Positions 26,910 to 33,450 of a stretch of 64,000 nucleotides of DNA are shown here, piece after piece. A program made the translations under genes and the position numbers. Location: contig JAHHIC010000050.1 in the NCBI GenBank assembly GCA_019359035.1, positions 1 to 64,000 of the forward strand, given 5' to 3'. The DNA is from Scytonematopsis contorta HA4267-MV1 (lineage in GTDB: Bacteria > Cyanobacteriota > Cyanobacteriia > Cyanobacteriales > Nostocaceae). Numbering within the stretch: position 1 is the stretch's first letter; each line of letters starts with the position of its first letter. Below the pieces are notes generated by a model. The model made no database searches and had not been told where the DNA came from. It saw nothing but the letters and a program-made list of their open reading frames with translations.

Positions 26910-27845
26910 ATGAGCAGATTTCCTCATGACGAGTTTGCAAAAGATTATCTTAAAGTATTGTTAGAACCTCTAGTTAAAGTAGACACAAGCCGTAAAGTTA
27001 AAGCTGAAATACGAGAAATTGATGTGTACTTTGCTCGTTCATTTCAAGTTGATAGTAATATAGAAGGGTTGGGATTATTAGGGCGTTTTGCTGAGACCTC
27101 TGCTCTGTTTGAAGCCTTTAGAAATGCGGCACAACCTGATGAAATTATCAGTTGCATGAACAAATATTTTGATACTTATTTTGAGTTCAAACGTCAAAAC
27201 AAAGACAATGAAAAAGAACAGTCGCAAGCAGACGTACCAAAATTATGGATACTTTCGCCAACTGCATCTGAGATAATTTTAAATGGTTTTAATACTACTA
27301 AAGATGAAAAAAATTGGGGTAAAGGAATTTATTTTCTAGGAAGTTTTCTGAGAACGGCTATTGTGGTGATTCATCAGTTACCAGTTACCCAAGACACCCT
27401 TTGGCTAAGGCTTTTGGGCAGAGGGAAAGTTCAAGCAAAAGCAGTTGAAGAACTTGAAGCACTTCCTGAAGATAATCCTTTGCGTTCAAAGGCATTTGAT
27501 GTGTTGTTGAATTTAAAGGCTACCCTAGAATTAAATAACAAGAAAAATAAAGATGATGAGAGGTTAATTATGGCGTTATCACCTATCTATTCGCAAAAGT
27601 TAGCTGAGGCTAGACAAGAAGGAAGACAAGAAGGAAGACAAGAAGGAAGACAAGAAGGAAGACAAGAAGGAAGACAGATAGAACGCCGAACTACGATAGA
27701 AAATTTACTACGCACTCGCTTTGGCTCTTTGGATGAAGAGTTAAGAACTATTGTTGAACCACTCTCGGTATTGTCACCAGAAGAGTTTAGTGTTTTGCTG
27801 CTGCAATCATCCCGTGAGGAATTACTAGCGAGATTTAATCAATAG
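26910..27845 (+). CDS. DUF4351-containing Rpn/transposase-like protein with RQEG repeats
   Basis: A 311-residue protein. The N-terminal ~200 residues resemble the cyanobacterial RpnC/Rpn-like group of putative PD-(D/E)XK recombination-promoting nucleases (DYLKVLLEPLVKVDTSRKVKAEIREIDVYFARS). A charged linker follows with about five tandem GRQE/RQEG units encoded by a 12-bp DNA repeat (27614-27674). The C-terminal ~55 residues (NLLRTRFGSLDEELRTIVEPL) match DUF4351. These genes are numerous in filamentous cyanobacteria and vary in copy. It marks the left edge of the accessory region. Nuclease activity is inference; I could not place a full catalytic set. Confidence 0.65.
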   Translation: MSRFPHDEFAKDYLKVLLEPLVKVDTSRKVKAEIREIDVYFARSFQVDSNIEGLGLLGRFAETSALFEAFRNAAQPDEIISCMNKYFDTYFEFKRQNKDNEKEQSQADVPKLWILSPTASEIILNGFNTTKDEKNWGKGIYFLGSFLRTAIVVIHQLPVTQDTLWLRLLGRGKVQAKAVEELEALPEDNPLRSKAFDVLLNLKATLELNNKKNKDDERLIMALSPIYSQKLAEARQEGRQEGRQEGRQEGRQEGRQIERRTTIENLLRTRFGSLDEELRTIVEPLSVLSPEEFSVLLLQSSREELLARFNQ

Positions 27846-27858
27846 TTTATATTGTTCT

Positions 27859-27886
27859 GTAGAGACGCGATAAATCGCGTCTCTAC
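27859..27886. repeat. GTAGAGAC palindrome, GCGATA-core copy
   Basis: A 28-bp palindrome with one central mismatch, lying in the 43-bp gap between the convergent DUF4351 and ParA genes. It is well placed as a bidirectional terminator. Confidence 0.9.
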
Positions 27887-27888
27887 AT

Positions 27889-28782
27889 TTATCTGTTTTG
27901 CAGTTTTTGCAGCAATTCTTGGGTTAATTGAATAAAGGCTTTGGAACCAGAGGATTGAGGACTGCTTATAACTACTGGCATAAAACTGTCAACGGCTTTA
28001 GCGACATTTACATCAATAGGTATTTGAGTTCGACAAATTTTATCGTCGCCAAAATCTTGGTTTACGCGGTTCATTACTTGTTTGTAATATCGATTATTTA
28101 GCAGGTTAGTGCTTAGCATCGTAAAGACAATACCCAACATTTCTATGTTAATTTGGGCTTCCATTTCATGGCTATCTTTTAATTGAGCGATGCGTCTTTC
28201 TAGTAACTGGATACCGACGATAGATAACGGTTCTGGCTTCGCGGGGAGTATATAATAGTCAGCACAAGCTAAAGCACTACGAGTCAAAAGATTATAACCG
28301 GGAGCGCAGTCTAAGAGAATAAAGTCGTAGTTGTCGCGAACGGGTTCCAATATTTTATTGAGTAATACTCGCTCAAATCGGTTCCAAATGGTCTCAAAGT
28401 CGTTTTCGCCTAAGTGTAATGCTTGTTGATGTAACAATTCGGAAATGACAAATTCGTCGTATAAGTCAATATCTCCAGGTAACAAATTTAATCCAGATAG
28501 ATTACAAATTTGAGATTGAATGATTTCTTGGATGGTTAACTTTTCACCTTGCTCTGGGTTAATTATCTCGTCTATTAAATACCGAAATGTGCGTCTTTGT
28601 TTGCGGCGTTTGGCGAAGTCTACAGGAGACATCAGACATAGGGTTGCACTGATTTGTGTGTCTAAGTCTAGTACTAGAACCCTTTTACTAAAATATTTGG
28701 CTAAACATGTTGCGAGGTTTACAGTTAAGGTGGTTTTCCCGACACCACCTTTCATATTAGCTGTTGCGATTACGTATCCCAT
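27889..28782 (-). CDS. ParA family ATPase (orphan)
   Basis: A 297-residue MinD/ParA ATPase. The deviant Walker A is [15 protein letters not shown] at residue 11, Walker A' is VLVLDLDTQISATL, and Walker B is YDFILLDCAPGYNLLTRSAL. ParA proteins move DNA or protein cargo using ATP-driven binding to DNA. No ParB-like gene follows, unlike the two other ParA genes in this island (30292, 40692), and the sequence is clearly different from theirs. A partner may be encoded elsewhere. Cargo unknown. Confidence 0.9.
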   Translation of the reverse strand: MGYVIATANMKGGVGKTTLTVNLATCLAKYFSKRVLVLDLDTQISATLCLMSPVDFAKRRKQRRTFRYLIDEIINPEQGEKLTIQEIIQSQICNLSGLNLLPGDIDLYDEFVISELLHQQALHLGENDFETIWNRFERVLLNKILEPVRDNYDFILLDCAPGYNLLTRSALACADYYILPAKPEPLSIVGIQLLERRIAQLKDSHEMEAQINIEMLGIVFTMLSTNLLNNRYYKQVMNRVNQDFGDDKICRTQIPIDVNVAKAVDSFMPVVISSPQSSGSKAFIQLTQELLQKLQNR

Positions 28783-29067
28783 TGCTTCAATTCCTCTATT
28801 GACGCATTTCTTCGTTTACTTGGCGCTGTTGATTTAATATTTTGTAAATCACGCAAAGACGCAAAGGACGCAAAAAAGATATTAGCGCTTTTCTGGCTGT
28901 TTGGAAATAAAATTAAAGACGAGAACCCAACTGAGTATTGAAATCGTGACTACATAAGGAAAATAGCCTTCTTTGTCGGTTGTATAACTTATGGGTTTAA
29001 TTAATTTTAAGAAAAGTTTGCTTTTATGAACAAAAGACTTATTGTACCTTTTTCTCGCATCAAAATA

Positions 29068-29670
29068 TTAATCCGTTTGGAAAAAGTGCAGCAAAATACC
29101 TAGAATATTTTCTACTTCACTGATGTAGTACTCACGGTTATCAATAAAAACTATATTCCCTTCTAGAACCAAAAACCGCCAGTTGGTTCCACTTGTAACT
29201 GCACCATAGATTTTCTGAATTTCTCGTTGAGCTTTTTGGTTAAATATTTTAGCTCCTTCCATAGTCGCAATGCATTGCCCAATTCCACTTTTTAGGCTTT
29301 CGTTTTTAGCCTCAATAACTGTAATTACTGGTGCTTCAATTTCAAATTGTTCTTCTGATGCACAAAGTAGAAAATCACAAAATCCATTCAAACCCTGACT
29401 AGAATCAACATTGAATTCCGTACCTGAAAAAAATGATATTTTGTATTGTAATTGTCGCCTGGTCTCTGTCAAAATTTGTGCAATTAATAATTCGGAACGA
29501 GCTTTTTCGGTATTAATTGCGGTTGCTAATTGAATATATTCTTCTAAAAGTGTTTTTAATATTGCCGATGACTCTACTCCCGATATATCTGAAAATAAGT
29601 TACGTTTTTCGTCAATTTTTAGATTAAATGTATCGCGTACTTTGGTAAGTGTAAAGTCACTGTATGCCAT
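29068..29670 (-). CDS. Predicted PD-(D/E)XK nuclease-like protein
   Basis: A 200-residue protein of unknown function. Around residues 100-125, GFCDFLLCASEEQFEIEAPVITVIEAKNE has the spacing of a restriction-like active site (Asp ... Glu-x-Lys), and the following SGIGQCIATMEGAKIFNQ is a typical helix of that fold. Similar stand-alone proteins exist in cyanobacteria. It lies between the orphan ParA and the nuclease-ParA fusion, on the minus strand. Function (defence, repair) is inference. Confidence 0.6.
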   Translation of the reverse strand: MAYSDFTLTKVRDTFNLKIDEKRNLFSDISGVESSAILKTLLEEYIQLATAINTEKARSELLIAQILTETRRQLQYKISFFSGTEFNVDSSQGLNGFCDFLLCASEEQFEIEAPVITVIEAKNESLKSGIGQCIATMEGAKIFNQKAQREIQKIYGAVTSGTNWRFLVLEGNIVFIDNREYYISEVENILGILLHFFQTD

Positions 29671-29747
29671 TTTTCTGTTTTTTAATCACCAATAAATCAA
29701 CTTTAACGTCAAAATCCAGCTATTGGTCAAAAGCGAATTACTGGTCT

Positions 29748-29870
29748 ATTACAATTTGCTCTTTCCAGTTTTTGATAGCGAGGTTCCATTTCTACTGCTA
29801 TTTTATTGATTAACGGAATAGCAGGTTCGCTATCTTTTATGTTTTGTGAATATAATCACTGAAGCCCTTC
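29748..29870 (-). pseudogene. Fragment of a second FtsK-type motor gene
   Basis: Reading the minus strand from 29870 gives EGLQ, a stop, LYSQNIKDSEPAIPLINK, IAVEMEPRYQKLERANC. It aligns residue for residue with the intact FtsK-fusion gene at 33451-36024 (EGMRWLYSPIVKDSEPAIEL, then VAEMESRYQKLEKAGC). One in-frame stop and no flanking homology make it a decayed remnant of about 41 codons. It shows that this locus once held another copy of the motor, or suffered a partial duplication. Confidence 0.8.
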
Positions 29871-29885
29871 ATACACCCTAGCTCA

Positions 29886-30180
29886 CATCTTGCACCACTA
29901 AAAAATCATGTCACAATCATAACTATATTCACTTAAGTTTGGTCACCTCTTTCCACGACAGCCAGGGAATAAATTAAGAGTCTAAAAGCTAAAGTCCTCT
30001 AAAGAGGACTAGAAATAGCATTTTAATTTAAGTATAAGTATTAATTTTTAAACATTCATATTAGTTATTTATACGTAATGTGCAAGATATCAGCTAACTG
30101 ATTTTAGGCATATAGACTCAATTTCAATTGTCGTTGTTTGTGGTGCAAGATGTAAGCATAGTGATTTTTTATGCTTACAT
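29886..30180. promoter_or_regulatory. Candidate operator/centromere-like repeats upstream of nuclease-ParA
   Basis: CATCTTGCACCAC at 29886-29898 is repeated as its exact reverse complement at 30140-30152, and a third partial copy (TGTGCAAGATAT) sits at 30079-30090. The right copy merges into a perfect 11-bp stem hairpin (ATGTAAGCATA ... TATGCTTACAT, 30150-30180). They lie 110-400 bp upstream of the ParA/ParB-like operon, where partition loci keep their parS or operator. The assignment is inference; no known parS consensus is matched. The rest of the 29671-30291 gap holds the FtsK remnant and a hairpin repeat. Confidence 0.4.
29961..30010 (+). repeat. Two-hairpin interspersed element, copy A
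   Basis: Begins GCCAGGGAATAAATT and ends AAAGTCCTCT AAAGAGGACT (8-bp stem). The first hairpin is damaged in this copy. It shares its layout with copies at 36092 (same strand) and 39433 (inverted). Similar AT-linked double hairpins in cyanobacteria are associated with IS200/IS605 element ends; that link is from memory. Confidence 0.75.
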
Positions 30181-30291
30181 ATAAGTAAAATTTATAACAA
30201 AATCTCCCGATATTTAAAACACAATCGAGAAAATACTGAATAATTGATATTATTGATAATAATTATATCAGTATTTAAGTAGGGGGAGAGA

Positions 30292-31698
30292 TTGGCTTTT
30301 AATCCTGAACTATGCCGTAACGAAAGCGAAGTAGAAAGCAAGCTCATCGTTCAATATTTATTACCCCAGCTAGGGTATACTCCCGAAGCTTGGCATCAAG
30401 AGGTAGCTGTTGGTAGTATTCGCTTAGATTTTCTGGCGTTTGCGGCACAAGTAATTCCTTTTGTAATAGATGCTAATTCACCCTTAAGTGTGGTAATGGA
30501 AGCAAAGCACCCTAAGCAAAATTTAAATAATCATGTTCCTAGACTTAGGTTTTATTTAACTAAATTAAACGTAGCCTATGGACTATTAACTAATGGTAAG
30601 GAAATTAGAATCTATCAAAAAGTTGATACTGATATTCAGTTAATTTTTCAGTGCTTTGGGAAGGATGTTGAGACAAAAATAAGAGATATCAGAGCATTAC
30701 TTGGTAGGAACTCGCTCAATGAAATCCCATTAAAAAACAACTCAGTAACTCCAGTAGCTGAAACTGCTAATGTTACAGTTCCAAATATTTCTAATAATAT
30801 TTTTGATACTACGAGACAAAATACAATGAAAACAATTGCAATTTATCATAACAAAGGCGGCGTTGGTAAAACCACTGTTGCAATTAACTTAGCAGCAGCA
30901 TTGAGTCAGAAAGGTAAACGTGTACTTTTGATTGATATAGATTCTCAAGCAAATAGTACTTTTGCTACAGGTTTGGTAAAATTTCAGTTTGATGAAGAAG
31001 ATGATTTAAGAGATAAAAATGTATATCATATCTTAGAATCCGGAGATTTTAATTTTATCCAAGACATTGCTCAAAAATATCAGTATTTTAATAATCCTGA
31101 AATTGATATAATTCCTTCACATATAACCTTAATTGAATACCAAGATAAACTTAATAAAATAGCAGCTAGTAGAGCGCGATTGGTCACCAAACTAAAACGA
31201 GTAGAGAATAATTATGATATTGTAATTATTGATACTCCACCTTCTAGAGATTTGTATGCTGAAGTTGCGCTGATAGCAGCTGATTATTTAATCATTCCAT
31301 CTGATTTAAAACCATTTGCAAATCAAGGCTTACCAACAGTAAAAAGTTTTGTCAGACAGGTAAATGAATACAGAGAAGTAATAGGTAAATCACCTATCAA
31401 TATAATAGGTGTTCTCCCTTCCAAAATTTCAACTAATGCCAAATTTTTACAACATACTTTTCCAAGACAACGGGATGTAATTTCCGAACGTTATGACCTA
31501 CCATTGATGGAATCAGTCATTTATGATAGAACAGCTTTGTCGGAGTCTATGAACCAAGTTTTAACTGTTGGTGAATTAGAGTATCCCGACCCTAAATCTA
31601 TCATTAAATTTGCTGAATTAAAGTCTTCATCTCAAGTATCTGCAGAAGAGTTTAATGTTTTAGCTATGGAAGTATTAAAGAAAATAGGAGTAAATTAA
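30292..31698 (+). CDS. PD-(D/E)XK nuclease-like domain fused to ParA ATPase
   Basis: A 468-residue fusion. Residues 1-150 resemble the type I restriction HsdR N-terminal nuclease domain: E15 in ESEVESKLIVQYLLPQLGY, D46 in SIRLDFLAF and E70-x-K72 in SVVMEAKHP make a complete E/D/ExK set. A linker leads to a full ParA from residue 179 ([17 protein letters not shown], then VLLIDIDSQANSTFATG, Walker B IVIIDTPPSRDLYAE). The TTG start has AGGGGGAG just upstream. An internal ATG at 30826 is exactly where normal ParA begins and could give a second product. The ParB-like gene overlaps by one base (TAATG). Inference: a DNA-cutting or DNA-sensing domain coupled to a partition ATPase. Confidence 0.85.
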   Translation: MAFNPELCRNESEVESKLIVQYLLPQLGYTPEAWHQEVAVGSIRLDFLAFAAQVIPFVIDANSPLSVVMEAKHPKQNLNNHVPRLRFYLTKLNVAYGLLTNGKEIRIYQKVDTDIQLIFQCFGKDVETKIRDIRALLGRNSLNEIPLKNNSVTPVAETANVTVPNISNNIFDTTRQNTMKTIAIYHNKGGVGKTTVAINLAAALSQKGKRVLLIDIDSQANSTFATGLVKFQFDEEDDLRDKNVYHILESGDFNFIQDIAQKYQYFNNPEIDIIPSHITLIEYQDKLNKIAASRARLVTKLKRVENNYDIVIIDTPPSRDLYAEVALIAADYLIIPSDLKPFANQGLPTVKSFVRQVNEYREVIGKSPINIIGVLPSKISTNAKFLQHTFPRQRDVISERYDLPLMESVIYDRTALSESMNQVLTVGELEYPDPKSIIKFAELKSSSQVSAEEFNVLAMEVLKKIGVN

Positions 31699-32459
31699 TG
31701 GCTAATTTTTCATTGGTAGATGTTAAAAGTATTTCTTCTGATATTCCTCGTTCTAATTTTGCAGAGGCTGATTTGGATAGTCTTGCAGAAATGATTATCC
31801 AAGCAGAAGGAATTATTAGACCTTTGGTTGTCAAAATGTCAGGAATCGAGACTTATACTGTTGTTGAAGGACATTTTGAATATTATGCTGCGGTGAGAGC
31901 AAGAGAAAAAAATCCTCGTAAAGGTGAGATGGTCAATGCTTTTGTAATTTCACCAAAAATGGAAGATTTAGTACTTAAGCAAGCGACTATTCTTAAGGGA
32001 GTAGAGTCTCCCCAAGCATTTGTTAAAGCTCCTGCACAAAAAACTAGTTCACAACCAGTAGAAATAAATAGAGAGCTTAGCTCTTTGGAAAAACAGCTTA
32101 GTGAATTGAGAATAGAAATTACACAAAAACTACATAATTCAAGCGAAGCTATTCAGCGAATTGAAAGCCAAGTGCCCAAAAGAATTACCGCAATAGAAGC
32201 ATTTAATACTTCAAGCTTAGTTGATTTAATTTTTAGATTAAAAACAGCAGGTTTTACCGATAAAAAAGCTAAAGATACTGCTGAAATTATCGATAAGGAA
32301 CGCAACAGGAAAGCTTTTGAGTCTTTGAACGATGTAATAGAAAGAGTAAAAACTAAAACTAAAACTAAAACTAAAACTGGTGTTAAATCTGTAAAAGCAA
32401 TAAGTGCCGATAAAATGATAAAGATTATTGATACTTGGTCTAATCTTTTATTTATATAA
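31698..32459 (+). CDS. ParB-like partner protein (copy 1)
   Basis: A 253-residue protein. The N-terminal ~95 residues have the ParB/Srx nuclease-like fold pattern (PRSNFAEADLDSLAEMIIQAEGIIRPLVVK, then YTVVEGHFEYYAAVRARE). The usual ParB helix-turn-helix is not visible. Instead there is a coiled middle and a C-terminal block GFTDKKAKDTAEIIDKERNRK ... FESLNDVIERVK ... MIKIIDTWS, shared with copy 2 at 41549. A KT dipeptide run (32345-32378) comes from a 6-bp DNA repeat. Translationally coupled to the ParA fusion. How it binds DNA, if it does, is unclear. Confidence 0.8.
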   Translation: MANFSLVDVKSISSDIPRSNFAEADLDSLAEMIIQAEGIIRPLVVKMSGIETYTVVEGHFEYYAAVRAREKNPRKGEMVNAFVISPKMEDLVLKQATILKGVESPQAFVKAPAQKTSSQPVEINRELSSLEKQLSELRIEITQKLHNSSEAIQRIESQVPKRITAIEAFNTSSLVDLIFRLKTAGFTDKKAKDTAEIIDKERNRKAFESLNDVIERVKTKTKTKTKTGVKSVKAISADKMIKIIDTWSNLLFI

Positions 32460-32602
32460 AAGCTAATAGGGTGTGTCGAATTATCAAGCAAATATTAGCA
32501 CACCTTTATCTTTAATTTTTTATCAGAAAATATACTGATATTAAAATCCAATTCTTGAATATTCATTGTAGTAATATCTGTATGTAATTATTGGGGGCTG
32601 CA

Positions 32603-33298
32603 ATGAATGCTTTGGAAGCTAAAATTCTAGAAATTTTAAACCAGGGTACTCCGTTAAGAGCAGTGAGCATAGCTCAAATGCTGGGAGTTGAACGTAGAGA
32701 AGTTAATCATTATTTGTATTCTTCCTTAAAACATCTTGTCATACAAGATAACGATTATAAGTGGTCATTAAAGACAAATAAAGTTACTCAACATCAAGCC
32801 AATCCACCAACAAAGGAAGCATCGCAAAGTAGTAAGCCAAATTATAATTTAACCAGAAAAGAAATTAGACAAAATGCTCCTTTTGTGAAACCAAATGCTC
32901 CAATTCAACCATCTCAACCGATAGTATCAACTCCTAAAACTCAACCTTATCAACCTGTAAGAAAAGTCAACCCTTATGAAATTGTTCAGAAGGAACTCTA
33001 CCGTGCATCTGCAGAAGAAAAAGTAAAAATTATCGAAACAGCTTTTAGGCAAGATACCTTCCAAGAATTAGAAGATGAGCAAATAAATGCTTTACAATCA
33101 ATTTTAGAGCAGTCTAGACGAGAAGTAAGTATTAAAAATACTGCTTATCAACAAGGACAAATTAGTTCTCGAAAATCAAATATTTTGACGGTGACAGCAG
33201 TTTCGATTGCATTAGCTGCAAGTGCGTTATTCATAACGATTCAGATGAATTCAAATTCCACCTATCAACCGAATCCAACTGTTCCACAGAATCGGTAA
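32603..33298 (+). CDS. Winged-helix protein with C-terminal membrane segment
   Basis: A 231-residue protein of unknown family. Residues 1-60 form a winged-helix-like DNA-binding unit (AKILEILNQGTPLRAVSIAQMLGVERREVNHYLYSSL). A Pro/Gln/Asn-rich linker follows, then a helical part (NPYEIVQKELYRASAEEKVKII) and a membrane helix near the C terminus (ILTVTAVSIALAASALFITI). The ATG at 32603 was chosen because GGGGG lies 5 bp upstream; a TTG at 32591 would overlap that site. It follows the ParB-like gene by 143 bp and converges on the FtsK fusion. Inference: tethers DNA to the membrane. Confidence 0.7.
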   Translation: MNALEAKILEILNQGTPLRAVSIAQMLGVERREVNHYLYSSLKHLVIQDNDYKWSLKTNKVTQHQANPPTKEASQSSKPNYNLTRKEIRQNAPFVKPNAPIQPSQPIVSTPKTQPYQPVRKVNPYEIVQKELYRASAEEKVKIIETAFRQDTFQELEDEQINALQSILEQSRREVSIKNTAYQQGQISSRKSNILTVTAVSIALAASALFITIQMNSNSTYQPNPTVPQNR

Positions 33299-33369
33299 TC
33301 AAGATGATTTTGATTAGTTTTTAATTTGTATCCCAATAAAAATTGTGTTATTCCCATTACATCAAAATA

Positions 33370-33395
33370 TAGAGACTAAACATGTTTAGTCTCTA
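33370..33395. repeat. GTAGAGAC-family palindrome, TAAACA-core copy
   Basis: A perfect 26-bp palindrome (TAGAGACTAAACA plus its reverse complement) in the gap between convergent genes. Here the core differs from the other copies but symmetry is kept. Confidence 0.9.
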
Positions 33396-33450
33396 GATTC
33401 TTCTCTTGACTACCTTGGCTATCTTGGCTTCTTGGCGGTTCGTTGTTCTC

